64,000 nt of DNA from Pseudomonas citri (GTDB lineage Bacteria; Pseudomonadota; Gammaproteobacteria; Pseudomonadales; Pseudomonadaceae). The stretch lies in the NCBI RefSeq assembly GCF_025336485.1, contig NZ_JAODAB010000013.1, positions 100,231 to 164,230 on the forward strand, read 5' to 3'. Below the pieces are notes generated by a model. That model saw only the letters and a program-made list of their open reading frames with translations, had not been told where the DNA came from and did no database searches. Positions 52,648 through 61,627 of the stretch are shown piece by piece. Position 1 is the first letter of the stretch. The number at the start of each line of letters is the position of its first letter. A program made the position numbers and the translations under genes.

Positions 52648-53829
52648 ATGACCCGTATCGGAACTCCCTTGTCGCCCACCGCGACCCGCGTTTTGTTGTG
52701 TGGCAGCGGTGAGCTGGGCAAGGAAGTGGTAATCGAGCTGCAGCGCCTGGGCGTTGAAGTGATCGCCGTGGATCGCTACGCCAACGCGCCGGCCATGCAA
52801 GTGGCCCATCGCAGCCATGTGATCAACATGCTCGACGGCGCCGCCCTGCGTGCGGTGATCGAGGCCGAGAAGCCACATTTCATCGTGCCGGAAATCGAAG
52901 CCATCGCCACCGCCACCCTGGTGGAACTGGAAGCCGAAGGTTTCACCGTGATCCCTACGGCCCGCGCCGCGCAGTTGACCATGAACCGCGAAGGCATCCG
53001 TCGCCTGGCCGCCGAAGAACTGGGCCTGCCGACCTCGCCGTATTTCTTCGCCGACACCGTGGAAGATTACCGCAAGGCCGTCGAGACCCTGGGCTTCCCG
53101 TGTGTGGTCAAGCCGGTGATGAGTTCGTCGGGCAAGGGCCAAAGCCTGCTGCGCAGTGCCGACGACGTGCAGAAAGCCTGGGACTACGCCCAGGAAGGCG
53201 GCCGTGCCGGCAAGGGCCGGGTGATCATCGAAGGCTTCATCGACTTCGACTACGAAATCACCTTGCTCACCGTGCGTCACGTCGGCGGCACCACGTTCTG
53301 TGCACCGGTCGGCCACCGTCAGGAGAAAGGCGACTATCAGGAGTCCTGGCAGCCCCAGGCCATGAGCCCGGCGGCCCTGGCCGAATCCGAGCGCGTGGCC
53401 AAGGCCGTGACCGAGGCCCTGGGTGGTCGTGGGATGTTTGGCGTCGAGCTGTTCATCAAGGGTGACCAGGTGTGGTTCAGCGAAGTCTCGCCACGCCCGC
53501 ACGACACCGGCCTGGTCACGTTGATCTCCCAGGACCTTTCGCAATTTGCCCTGCACGCCCGGGCCATTCTCGGCTTGCCGATCCCGCTGATCCGCCAGTT
53601 CGGCCCATCGGCCTCGGCGGTGCTGCTGGTGGAAGGCCAGTCGACCCAGACCGCTTTCGCCAACCTTGGCGCCGCCCTGAGCGAACCCGACACCGCCCTG
53701 CGCCTGTTCGGCAAGCCGGAAGTCAACGGCCAACGCCGCCTGGGCGTGGCCCTGGCCCGCGACGAATCCATCGAAGCCGCCCGCGCCAAGGCGACCCGGG
53801 CTTCGCAGGCGGTGAAGGTCGAGTTGTAA
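52648..53829 (+). CDS. purT: Formate-dependent phosphoribosylglycinamide formyltransferase
   Basis: 393 residues, usual length. PurT makes formyl-GAR from GAR, formate and ATP in purine synthesis. N-terminal LLCGSGELGKEVVIELQRLG, then ATP-grasp domain: VVKPVMSSSGKGQS, EGFIDFDYEITLLT, MFGVELFIKGDQVWFSEVSPRPHDTG. GAGGA lies upstream of ATG. A strong bidirectional terminator follows. Plausible -10 TGTAAAAT near 52566. Confidence 0.96.
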   Translation: MTRIGTPLSPTATRVLLCGSGELGKEVVIELQRLGVEVIAVDRYANAPAMQVAHRSHVINMLDGAALRAVIEAEKPHFIVPEIEAIATATLVELEAEGFTVIPTARAAQLTMNREGIRRLAAEELGLPTSPYFFADTVEDYRKAVETLGFPCVVKPVMSSSGKGQSLLRSADDVQKAWDYAQEGGRAGKGRVIIEGFIDFDYEITLLTVRHVGGTTFCAPVGHRQEKGDYQESWQPQAMSPAALAESERVAKAVTEALGGRGMFGVELFIKGDQVWFSEVSPRPHDTGLVTLISQDLSQFALHARAILGLPIPLIRQFGPSASAVLLVEGQSTQTAFANLGAALSEPDTALRLFGKPEVNGQRRLGVALARDESIEAARAKATRASQAVKVEL

Positions 53830-53893
53830 CACCCGAGACCGAACACCGGCCCCTGTGGCTCAGGGGGACTTCATGTGGGAGCAAAGCGGCTAC

Positions 53894-53929
53894 AAAAAAG
53901 GCGACACCCACCCGGGTGTCGCCTTTTTC
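53894..53929. terminator. Bidirectional rho-independent terminator
   Basis: AAAAAAGGCGACACCC and GGGTGTCGCCTTTTT arms around ACCC... ; A-run on the left and T-run on the right. Serves both purT (plus) and gcd (minus). Confidence 0.92.
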
Positions 53930-53946
53930 ATGAACGCCAGTGCGGC

Positions 53947-56361
53947 TCAATCCGGCAGTTTGTACGCAATCACATAGTCCCCCTGCTTCGTCCCCAGCGA
54001 ACCATGGCCGCCGGCAACCACCAGCACGTATTGCTTGCCATCCTTGCCGGTGTAGGTCATCGGCGTGGTCTGGGCACCGGCGGGCAGGCGGCCTTCCCAC
54101 AGTTGCTTGCCGTTCTTCACGTCATAGGCGCGCAGGTACTGGTCGAGGGTGCCGCTCAGGAACGCCAGGCCGCTGGCCGTGGTGAAGGTGCCGCCCAGGC
54201 TCGGAACGCCCATGCTCAGCGGGATCGGGACTGGCGAGCTATCGCGCACGGTGCCGTTCTTGTGCTTCCAGAGGATCTTGTTGTTGGTCAGGTCCACCGC
54301 TGCCACATAACCCCAGGCGGGCGCCTGGCATGGCAGGCCCATGGGCGAGAGCAGCGCTTCGAGGATCACACCGTACGGCGCGCCTTTGTTCGGCTGCACA
54401 CCTTCGGTTTCGCTCTTGCGACCCGGACCGCCAGCCACTTCGGCCGCCGGCACCAGTTTCGACTTGAACGCCATGTAGCTCGGGTTGACGAAGGCCACCT
54501 GGCGCACCGGGTCCACCGAAATGCCACCCCAGTCGAACACGCCGAAGTTGCCCGGGTAGACGATCGAGCCTTGCAGCGACGGCGGCGTGAACATGCCGTC
54601 ATAGCGCAGCGACTTGAAGTCGATCCGGCAGAGCATCTGGTCGAACGGCGTCACCCCCCACATGTCGCGTTCGTGCAGGACCGGCGGCACCAGGTTCAGG
54701 TCGGACATCGGCTGGGTCGGCGAGGTGTGGTCGCCTTCCACCGCGCCTTGCGGCACCGGGACTTCCTTGATCGGCACGATCGGCTGGCCATTGCTGCGGT
54801 CCAGCACATAGAGGCTGCCTTGCTTGGTCGACGCCAGCACGGCCGGCTTCACGCCGTCGGCGGTCTTCAGGTCCATCAGTGTCGGTTGACCGCCGACGTC
54901 CATGTCCCACAGGTCGTGGTGGGTGAACTGGAAGTACCAGCGCACCTTGCCGGTGGCAATGTCCAGGGCAGTCAGGCCGGCGGCGTATTTTTCCGATTCC
55001 GGGGTGCGCATGCCGCCGAACTGGTCGGGGGTCTGGTTGCCCATCGGCAGGTAGAGCATGCCGAGTTTTTCATCGACGCTGAACATCGACCACATGTTCG
55101 GCGAGTTGCGGGTGTAGGTCTGGCCTTCGGCAATCGGCGTGGTGTCGTCCGGCTTGCCGCTGTCCCAGTTCCACACCAGCTTGCCAGTGTGCACGTCATA
55201 GGCGCGGATCACACCGCTCGGCTCGTCGGTGGAGACGTTATCGGTGACGTGGCCGCCGATCACCACCAGGTTTTCGGTGACCGCCGGTGGCGACGTGGAG
55301 TAGTAACCGCCGGCCGTGAAGCCGCCGATGTTGGCGGTCAGGTCGACCTGGCCCTTGTCGCCGAAGTCCTCGCACACCTTGCCGGTGTCGGCGTTGAGGG
55401 CGATCAGGCGGGTGTCGGCGGTCGGCAGGAAGATCCGCCGCGGGCAGGTGGTGCTGGCCGGCGTGGTGCTGGCGGCGCCGGTCGGGCTCTGCTCGGCCGA
55501 GGCGTACACGGCGTCATCGTGATAGGTCACGCCTCGGCAGGTCATATGGGCCCAGCCCTTGAAGTTCTCGGCCTTCTGCGTGGACAGCTTCGGATCGAAG
55601 CGCCAGATTTCCTTGCCGGTCTCTGGCTCCAGGGCAATCACCTGGCTGTGGGGCGTGCACACGTAGAGCATGCCGTTGACCTTCAGCGGGGTGTTTTCCG
55701 CCGTGGTTTCACCCGGGTCGTTCGGCCCGGGCAGGTCGCCCGTGCGGTAGGTCCAGGCCGGCACCAGTTTGCTGACATTCTGCGGCGTGATCTGTGCCAG
55801 CGGCGAATAACGGTCTCCATGGGCGCTGCGGCCGTAGGAGTTCCAGTCGCCCTCCGGCATCGCCGGTGCGGTGTTGGTCATGCCCGGCACGCTGTCACGC
55901 TCCAGTTGCCCCTTGATTTCGCCGGGGTTGGTGAACTGGCTGGCCAGCGCCGCGACACCGGCGATGACCACGGCGGCGCCCAGCGCGCGGGCGCCCGTGG
56001 GCGAGGCGTCGGCGCTCGACAGCGGGCGACGGAACCACGGCAGCAACAGGACGATACCCAAGGCAAACAGCATCGCCAGGCGCGGCACCAGCTGCCACCA
56101 ATCCAGGCCGACTTCCCACAGCGCCCACACGGTGCTGGCGAACAGCACCAGCGCGTACAGCCCCAGGGCCGCACGACGGGCCATGATCAGCAGCACGCCG
56201 GTCAACGCCAGGCCGATCCCGGCCAGCAGGTAATAGAGCGAGCCGCCAAGCGTGCTCAGCTTGACTCCCCCGGCCAACAGGGCCAGGCCCATCAATAGAA
56301 GCAGAATGCCGAGCAGGCTCGGTAGCAGACGGCTTCGACTCAAAGCACCCTCAGCGCTCAT
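53947..56361 (-). CDS. gcd: Membrane-bound PQQ-dependent glucose dehydrogenase
   Basis: 804 residues. The N-terminal about 140 residues hold five transmembrane helices (LLPSLLGILLLLMGLALLAGG first), followed by the PQQ eight-bladed propeller in the periplasm. The propeller contains GDWNSYGRSAHGDRYSPLAQI, HMTCRGVTYHDDAVYAS, PPAVTENLVVIGG and TQTPMTYTGKDGKQYV-like end motifs. It oxidises glucose to gluconate and passes electrons to ubiquinone. A single gene convergent with purT. Family assignment is very secure. Confidence 0.97.
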   Translation of the reverse strand: MSAEGALSRSRLLPSLLGILLLLMGLALLAGGVKLSTLGGSLYYLLAGIGLALTGVLLIMARRAALGLYALVLFASTVWALWEVGLDWWQLVPRLAMLFALGIVLLLPWFRRPLSSADASPTGARALGAAVVIAGVAALASQFTNPGEIKGQLERDSVPGMTNTAPAMPEGDWNSYGRSAHGDRYSPLAQITPQNVSKLVPAWTYRTGDLPGPNDPGETTAENTPLKVNGMLYVCTPHSQVIALEPETGKEIWRFDPKLSTQKAENFKGWAHMTCRGVTYHDDAVYASAEQSPTGAASTTPASTTCPRRIFLPTADTRLIALNADTGKVCEDFGDKGQVDLTANIGGFTAGGYYSTSPPAVTENLVVIGGHVTDNVSTDEPSGVIRAYDVHTGKLVWNWDSGKPDDTTPIAEGQTYTRNSPNMWSMFSVDEKLGMLYLPMGNQTPDQFGGMRTPESEKYAAGLTALDIATGKVRWYFQFTHHDLWDMDVGGQPTLMDLKTADGVKPAVLASTKQGSLYVLDRSNGQPIVPIKEVPVPQGAVEGDHTSPTQPMSDLNLVPPVLHERDMWGVTPFDQMLCRIDFKSLRYDGMFTPPSLQGSIVYPGNFGVFDWGGISVDPVRQVAFVNPSYMAFKSKLVPAAEVAGGPGRKSETEGVQPNKGAPYGVILEALLSPMGLPCQAPAWGYVAAVDLTNNKILWKHKNGTVRDSSPVPIPLSMGVPSLGGTFTTASGLAFLSGTLDQYLRAYDVKNGKQLWEGRLPAGAQTTPMTYTGKDGKQYVLVVAGGHGSLGTKQGDYVIAYKLPD

Positions 56362-56587
56362 AGTGTGATTCTCCGTGACGTTTAAGGAGTCCCGTGTAAC
56401 AACTTAGTCACTGTAGATGACGATCTTGAAGGGGCATGGTTCAGTAAAGGTACGAAAGGGCTTTTGCTGGCATGCAGCCTTTCGAATCCGGCAACAGTGC
56501 CCGTCCCTGTGAACGCTATGCTTCCACCACAGGGGCACCTCGGCTAAGGTGCGCGGCTTTACACCCCTTTTGCGCAAAGGCCTTCCC

Positions 56588-56818
56588 ATGACCGAACCGA
56601 ACAACAACCCGCTGCACGGCGTGACGCTGGAGCAGATTCTCAATGCCCTGGTGCAACATTACGAATGGTCGGGCCTGGCCGAGCGCATCGATATTCGTTG
56701 TTTCAAGAGCGATCCGAGCATCAAGTCGAGCCTGACCTTCCTGCGCAAGACGCCGTGGGCGCGGGAGAAAGTCGAACGTCTCTACATCAAGTTGATGCGC
56801 ACCAAGCGGCCAGTCTGA
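56588..56818 (+). CDS. VF530/DUF2132 family small protein
   Basis: 76 residues from ATG at 56588. Family pattern complete: NPLHGVTLEQILNALVQHY, GLAERIDIRCF and DPSIKSSLTFLRKTPWAREKVERLY. VF530-like proteins form a small helical DNA-binding-like fold of unknown role. Directly followed (3-bp gap) by the Pr6Pr gene. Confidence 0.92.
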   Translation: MTEPNNNPLHGVTLEQILNALVQHYEWSGLAERIDIRCFKSDPSIKSSLTFLRKTPWAREKVERLYIKLMRTKRPV

Positions 56819-56821
56819 GCG

Positions 56822-57469
56822 ATGGACACCGATTGGCGTCCCGCGCTGCGGCAACACTTCGTGTCGGTGACGGCATTGCTGGGTTGGGCGGGACTGAGCA
56901 TCCAGTTGTATCTGGTCTTGTGGGGGCGCTGGGAACTGGGGGCAAGCCTGCTGGGCGGGCTGGTCAATTGCTTCAGCTTCTTCACCGTGCTGACCAACAC
57001 TTTGGTGGCGGTGGTGCTGACCTGGGAACTGACCCCGCGGCCATCGGCCGTGCGCCGCTGGTTCCTGCTGCCCGCCGTGCGCAGCGGCATCGCCGCCAGC
57101 ATCGCCCTGGTGAGCCTGGCCTACAACCTGCTGCTGCGTCACCTCTGGCAGCCCGAAGGCTGGCAGTTCGTGGCCGACGAGCTGCTGCACGACATCGTGC
57201 CCATGCTGTACCTCGCCTATTGGTGGCGATGGGTGCCCAAAGGAACGTTGCGCCTGGGCCACATCGGGCTATGGGCCCTCTACCCCGTGGCGTATTTCGC
57301 CTACCTGCTGCTGCGCGGGAATATGCTGGGAGCCTACCCCTACCCTTTCATCGACGTGGCGAACCTGGGTTATCCACAGGTGTTCGTCAATGCCGGGGGG
57401 ATCTTGCTGGGGTTTGTCGCGATTGCGCTGGCGGTGGTGGGGGTGGATCGGTGGGCATCGGTGAAATAG
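56822..57469 (+). CDS. Pr6Pr-family membrane protein
   Basis: 215 residues, six transmembrane segments. Marks: LLGGLVNCFSFFTVLTNTLVAVVLTW, SIALVSLAYNLLLRHLW, DELLHDIVPMLYLAYWWRW, YPYPFIDVANLGYPQVFVN. Function unknown. Co-transcribed with DUF2132 by its 3-bp spacing. Ends in a REP pair. Confidence 0.88.
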   Translation: MDTDWRPALRQHFVSVTALLGWAGLSIQLYLVLWGRWELGASLLGGLVNCFSFFTVLTNTLVAVVLTWELTPRPSAVRRWFLLPAVRSGIAASIALVSLAYNLLLRHLWQPEGWQFVADELLHDIVPMLYLAYWWRWVPKGTLRLGHIGLWALYPVAYFAYLLLRGNMLGAYPYPFIDVANLGYPQVFVNAGGILLGFVAIALAVVGVDRWASVK

Positions 57470-57485
57470 CTGCGTGAGCCAAACC

Positions 57486-57574
57486 TGTGGGGGCAAGGCT
57501 TGCCCGCGATGAACGATAACACTGTCCACCTGAAGACCAGGGTGTCTGCATCGCGAGCAAGCTTTGCTCCCACA
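57486..57574. repeat. Paired REP elements
   Basis: TGTGGGGGCAAGGCTTGCCC...GAT (57486-57510) and inverted ATCGCGAGCAAGCTTTGCTC...ACA (57550-57574) between convergent genes. Confidence 0.85.
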
Positions 57575-57610
57575 GAGATATATCCCACACGGGGAGTGGC
57601 TATACCGGCA

Positions 57611-57820
57611 TCACCGCCTCGCGGGCAACATCCATAGCAACCCACTGGCCTTGGCTCGTTCATGACACAACGCCAACACCTCGCGGCGTTCAGCGTTGTC
57701 CATCCGGCTCCAGCGGGTGATTTCCGCCACGCTGCGCTGGCACCCGGTGCAGATATCGTCATCGTCCAGCGCGCAGATGCTCACGCATGGCGACGGCACC
57801 GGGCGTTCAGGCGTGGTCAT
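57611..57820 (-). CDS. DUF1289 small cysteine protein
   Basis: 69 residues with the DUF1289 pattern SPCVSICALDDDDICTGCQRSVAEI-x-W: four cysteines (C12, C16, C24, C27 approximately) that probably bind a metal or Fe-S centre. Overlaps the gamma carbonic anhydrase gene by 4 bp and is the last gene of a three-gene operon. Role unknown. Confidence 0.92.
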   Translation of the reverse strand: MTTPERPVPSPCVSICALDDDDICTGCQRSVAEITRWSRMDNAERREVLALCHERAKASGLLWMLPARR

Positions 57821-58341
57821 TGTTCCTGCTCCGCCAGGTCGCGGGCGTAGCGCTGGGCATTGTGCACATAGTGCGCGGCGCTGGCTTCGAGCATCTTCTT
57901 CTGCGCCTCGGTCAACTCCCGCACCACCTTGCCGGGCGAGCCCATGACCAGCGAGCCGTCGGGAATTTCCTTGTTTTCGCCAATCAGCGAGTTGGCGCCG
58001 ATGATGCAGTTCTTGCCGATCTTCGCGCCATTGAGAATCACCGCGTTGATGCCGATGAGGCTGTAGTCGCCCACCGTGCAGCCGTGGAGCATGGCGTTGT
58101 GGCCGATGGTCACGCCGGTGCCGATGGTCAGCGGGTAGCCCATGTCGGTGTGCATCACCGTGCCGTCCTGCACGTTGCTGTCCTTGCCGATCAGGATCAG
58201 TTCGTTGTCGCCGCGCAGCACGGCGTTGAACCAGACATTGGCGCCCTCTTCGAGGCGCACTTTGCCCACCAACGTGGCGTTGGGCGCGACCCAGCTCTGT
58301 GGATGGGTTTCGACACGGGCATCGCCCAAGCGGTATTTCAT
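57817..58341 (-). CDS. Gamma-class carbonic anhydrase-like hexapeptide protein
   Basis: 174 residues of left-handed beta-helix repeats (VRLEEGANVWFNAVLRGD, IGKDSNVQDGTVMHTD, IGTGVTIGHNAMLHGC, IGINAVILNG). The conserved zinc histidines are visible in TVMHTD and GHNAMLHG. YrdA/PaaY family: zinc-binding, with weak carbonic anhydrase or thioesterase activity reported in relatives. Operon with the CoA Nudix gene upstream. Confidence 0.92.
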   Translation of the reverse strand: MKYRLGDARVETHPQSWVAPNATLVGKVRLEEGANVWFNAVLRGDNELILIGKDSNVQDGTVMHTDMGYPLTIGTGVTIGHNAMLHGCTVGDYSLIGINAVILNGAKIGKNCIIGANSLIGENKEIPDGSLVMGSPGKVVRELTEAQKKMLEASAAHYVHNAQRYARDLAEQEQ

Positions 58342-58356
58342 GGGTTCCTCGGGACG

Positions 58357-58956
58357 TCAGGTATTGATGAAGCTTCTGGGGGGCTTGTGCAGGTCGATAC
58401 CGGCGTCGAACAGCAGGTTGACCAGCTCGACGATCATGATCGCCGTCAACCCCCAGATCTTGTATTCGCCAAACCGATAACTGGGCACATACCAGCTACA
58501 GCCTTGATAGTCGATACGGTGGGTGTGCTCGCGGGGGTCCTTGCGGAAAAACTCCAGCGGCACGCTGAACACCGCGGCGATCTCCGCATCGTTGGCCTGG
58601 TATTCGACAAAATCCGGAATCACCCCGACATACGGCGTAACCTTGATGCCATGCAAGGAGATCAACGGACTCAGGGGGCCGATCACTTCCACCAGGCCGG
58701 GGGGCAGGCCAATTTCTTCCTCGGCTTCGCGCAGGGCCGTGAACACCAGGTCCGGGTCTTCCGGGTCGCGGCGCCCGCCGGGGAACGCCACTTCGCCGCC
58801 ATGGGTCGAGAGCCCGCTGGCGCGCAGGGTCAGCACCAGTTCCGGATCGTCACGGCGGCTGATCGGCACCAGCACCGCGGCTTCAGGAAAACGTCGGTCG
58901 ACCTGCAGATCGCGCGGGGTGTGGTTGCTTACTCGATGCAGTAGCTCGTCCAGCAT
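58357..58956 (-). CDS. CoA pyrophosphatase-like Nudix hydrolase
   Basis: 199 residues. Nudix box beginning AFPGGRRDPEDPD and ending REAEEEIGLP, preceded by the CoA-specific start region VLVPISRRDDPELVLTLRASGLSTHGGEVAF. NudL/YeaB group, splitting CoA or acyl-CoA into phosphopantetheine and 3',5'-ADP. First gene of the operon with the carbonic anhydrase-like and DUF1289 genes; divergent from the zinc-ribbon Nudix gene. Confidence 0.93.
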   Translation of the reverse strand: MLDELLHRVSNHTPRDLQVDRRFPEAAVLVPISRRDDPELVLTLRASGLSTHGGEVAFPGGRRDPEDPDLVFTALREAEEEIGLPPGLVEVIGPLSPLISLHGIKVTPYVGVIPDFVEYQANDAEIAAVFSVPLEFFRKDPREHTHRIDYQGCSWYVPSYRFGEYKIWGLTAIMIVELVNLLFDAGIDLHKPPRSFINT

Positions 58957-59102
58957 GAGGCTTCTCGATTCATTCGCTACCTTGCATCATGCACCAATCA
59001 ATCAAGCGGCCCAACCCCTGGCACCGCGTCGTGTCGCGAAACGACAACTTGCCGCACCGGCCCACGCACGCCAAGATAGGCGCAGCATTCAGGAATCCAA
59101 GC

Positions 59103-59654
59103 ATGAAATTCTGCAGCCAGTGCGGTAACCCCGTGACCCAGCGCATACCCGAGGGCGACTCGCGCCTGCGCTTCGTCTGCGACACCTGCCACACCATCCA
59201 TTACCAGAACCCCAACATCGTCGCCGGTTGCATACCGACCTGGGGCAGCCAGGTGCTGTTGTGCCGACGTGCCATCGAACCGCGACGCGGTTATTGGACG
59301 CTGCCGGCGGGCTTCATGGAGAACGGCGAAACCGTGGAACAGGCCGCCGAGCGCGAAACCGCCGAGGAAGCCTGCGCCCGGGTTCGTAATCTGCGCATCT
59401 ATACGCTGATCGATGTACCGCACATCAGCCAGGTACATGTATTCTTCCGCGCCGAACTGGTGGATGAAGATTTTGCCGCCGGGACAGAAAGCCTCGAGGT
59501 AAAACTGTTCGAAGAAGCCGATATACCCTGGGATGAGCTGGCATTCCGCACGGTGGGCCGGACCCTGGAGTATTTCTTCGCCGACCGGCGAGCCGAGACC
59601 TACCCGGTGCGATCCGAATCGATCCCACCGTTGGCCCAGCCCGCCAACACCTGA
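59103..59654 (+). CDS. Zinc-ribbon Nudix hydrolase (NudC-like)
   Basis: 183 residues from ATG at 59103 (AGGA eight bases upstream). N-terminal zinc ribbon MKFCSQCGNPVTQRIPEGD ... FVCDTCHTIHYQNPNIV; Nudix box starting GFMENGETVEQAAERETAEE. Resembles NAD+/ADP-ribose pyrophosphatases. Last Nudix residue pattern is EEACARV. A cytoplasmic enzyme; precise substrate unknown. Confidence 0.92.
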   Translation: MKFCSQCGNPVTQRIPEGDSRLRFVCDTCHTIHYQNPNIVAGCIPTWGSQVLLCRRAIEPRRGYWTLPAGFMENGETVEQAAERETAEEACARVRNLRIYTLIDVPHISQVHVFFRAELVDEDFAAGTESLEVKLFEEADIPWDELAFRTVGRTLEYFFADRRAETYPVRSESIPPLAQPANT

Positions 59655-59693
59655 AAACCATTTAGCCGCGACACTTCTAGGGATACCGTTTCA

Positions 59694-60200
59694 ATGCGTT
59701 GGTTGCTTGTCCTGTTCTGCTTGTCGTTCACCGCTGTGTCCCAGGCCTCGGCGGTGGGAACCTACAACGGCAAGGTCATCGAGAAAGTGTTGGTGCTCAA
59801 GTCCGCCCATCAATTGCAATTGATCAACGACAACAAGCCACTCAAGACCTATCGCATCTCCCTGGGCAAGGGCGCCAGGAAAGGCCCCAAGCTGATCGAA
59901 GGCGACAAGCGCACCCCCGAAGGTTTCTACTGGATCGACTGGCGCAAGACCAGCCAGAACTATTACCTGTCGATGCACATCTCCTACCCCAACATCAGCG
60001 ACGCCGCCCGCGCCCGCCGCGAGGGTGTGGAGCCCGGCGGCATGATCATGATCCATGGCACGCCGGACTCGGAAGAAAACCCTGAGCAGCTGTTCCACAC
60101 CCTGGACTGGACCGATGGCTGCATTGCCATGCGCAATGTGGACATGCGCGAAGTCTGGGACCTGGTGCCGGATGGGACGATGATCGAGATTCGGCCTTAA
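59694..60200 (+). CDS. L,D-transpeptidase (YkuD/ErfK family), exported
   Basis: 168 residues. Signal peptide MRWLLVLFCLSFTAVSQASA, then YkuD fold: VLVLKSAHQLQLINDNKPLKTYRISLGKG, GPKLIEGDKRTPEG, MIMIHGTPDSEEN and the catalytic segment DWTDGCIAMRN (His of HGT, Cys of DGC). The usual motif is S/THGC; here Thr-Asp-Gly-Cys. It cross-links peptidoglycan or attaches lipoprotein in the periplasm. Confidence 0.92.
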   Translation: MRWLLVLFCLSFTAVSQASAVGTYNGKVIEKVLVLKSAHQLQLINDNKPLKTYRISLGKGARKGPKLIEGDKRTPEGFYWIDWRKTSQNYYLSMHISYPNISDAARARREGVEPGGMIMIHGTPDSEENPEQLFHTLDWTDGCIAMRNVDMREVWDLVPDGTMIEIRP

Positions 60201-60255
60201 TTATTGCCAAACCCAATACAAATCCTGTGGCGAGGGACGGTGCCGGTTTCATATC

Positions 60256-60354
60256 TTGCTACAAGTCCCAGAAGCGGAGCGCAACCGCCTCATCAACCTT
60301 GATCTACGCTCAAAACTGATGCGGTGGCGCGACGCCCCGCAGAATTTACAGTGA
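60256..60354 (+). pseudogene. Possible C-terminal gene fragment
   Basis: A 32-codon open piece (LLQVPEAERNRLINLDLR... ending APQNLQ then stop) with coding-like composition but no start codon or upstream frame. It may be the tail of a gene removed when the adjacent toxin gene arrived. Unrecognised. Confidence 0.3.
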
Positions 60355-60434
60355 GACGTGTCACGTCGAAGCATAGGCAGTCATGACGTATGTGATTCGA
60401 CAGGGCTTCACCCGCTCAAGATGAGACATCAATC

Positions 60435-61520
60435 ATGACAACCCATAACGGTTTTATACGGACCACCGCAGTTGCTGTGGTGGCGTTGGCGAGTGCGTGG
60501 CAGTCAGGTAACAACGCGTGGGGGGCCGGGGCGCCTACGGATGAAAAAGAGGAGCCGTGGTACACAGCCTGGCTTCAGGTCACGGCGGATTCGAGCGTGG
60601 ACATCCACAAAACCACGCCCTCGTTGCGCTGGCGTACCGACATGGACACGCTCTATCGGGGAGATACGACGGGTCAGGGCCTCACTGCCTTCGAGAAGGG
60701 GCTGTTGCCCAAAGCCGTGGGCACTCCCGAGGAGCAATGGAAATACGACTGGTACAACCATGCGGGCGGAAGCGCGGGGACGGTGTTCAGCAGCACAACG
60801 CGCAGCCTGATCTGGGCCCAACATTACGCCGTCGAGTGGGTGTACGAGTTCACTGCTCCCCACGGAATCGATCAGGTGCAATCGGGAGGGCCCTTTCCAA
60901 AAGAGCAGGAAATCAGCTTCCCGGGCGGGGTCAAGGCGCACTTCATCAAACAGGCCTGCTACAAAGACGATCTTTCCAAATGCAGGCCGAACCCAAACTA
61001 CCGAGAACCCACCGGCCGCGAGTCGATGCAGGACGTCGCCGCGGTTTCCATCAACTGGAACCGGCTGAATCCTCCAGAGGGGTTGACATGGGTAACGACC
61101 AAGCAATCCCTCTGGGCAGTCGGCTCCACGACGATCAACCCCGTGCAGGGCGCGGATGCGCTTGCCCAAGGGTTACGGGCCAGGGACTCTTCGCCACCCA
61201 GTTTGAGATCGGTGCGCAGGCCGGAGTCTCCGCTGGCCGGATCGATCGTTGTAGCATTTCGCGATTATAGCGAGGCCAAACTCTGGGCAACCCAGGAAGC
61301 AGAAAACGGCGGATGGGTGTATGAAGTCAGACCCAATGTCGTGGCGGTGGACTTGTCGGTACCTAACGCGGGCTCCCGTGAAGGCGCCTTCGCGCTCATC
61401 GGCGGTATCAAGGGAGGCCTGTTGATGAATGCACGCCGTTTCGAGAAAGGCGTGAGTGAACCGGTCGAGTGCATTGGCATCGAAAAAGAAGCGTGCCGAC
61501 TCGAGAACGTCCACCAATAG
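60435..61520 (+). CDS. Secreted ADP-ribosyltransferase-like toxin (cholera/pertussis class) candidate
   Basis: 361 residues, signal-peptide-like N-terminus (FIRTTAVAVVALASAW...NNAWGA). The mono-ADP-ribosyltransferase R-S-E triad is visible: TLYRGDTTGQG (R75), VFSSTTRSLIWAQHYA (STS-like at 119-122, followed by the usual helix), WVYEFTAP, and PKEQEISFPGGVKAHFI with E157-x-E159. A second, weaker copy of the fold follows at about 268-340 (IVVAFRDYSEAKLWA, GGWVYEVRPNVVAVDL, IGGIKGGLLMNARRF) without Arg and ExE. Several cysteines (C175, C183) could form a disulfide. Neighbours and codon use suggest an accessory gene. Target unknown; effector of host cells or competitors is inferred. Confidence 0.7.
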   Translation: MTTHNGFIRTTAVAVVALASAWQSGNNAWGAGAPTDEKEEPWYTAWLQVTADSSVDIHKTTPSLRWRTDMDTLYRGDTTGQGLTAFEKGLLPKAVGTPEEQWKYDWYNHAGGSAGTVFSSTTRSLIWAQHYAVEWVYEFTAPHGIDQVQSGGPFPKEQEISFPGGVKAHFIKQACYKDDLSKCRPNPNYREPTGRESMQDVAAVSINWNRLNPPEGLTWVTTKQSLWAVGSTTINPVQGADALAQGLRARDSSPPSLRSVRRPESPLAGSIVVAFRDYSEAKLWATQEAENGGWVYEVRPNVVAVDLSVPNAGSREGAFALIGGIKGGLLMNARRFEKGVSEPVECIGIEKEACRLENVHQ

Positions 61521-61627
61521 TTTCAGAGTGCCTGAGGCCTTGAGGCTTGTACGCCTCCCTCGCCACCTCAGTGACGAGGGAGCTTGCTCCAGCCGGCGCT
61601 CCAGTGATGAGGCCAGTCCTTATTGCA

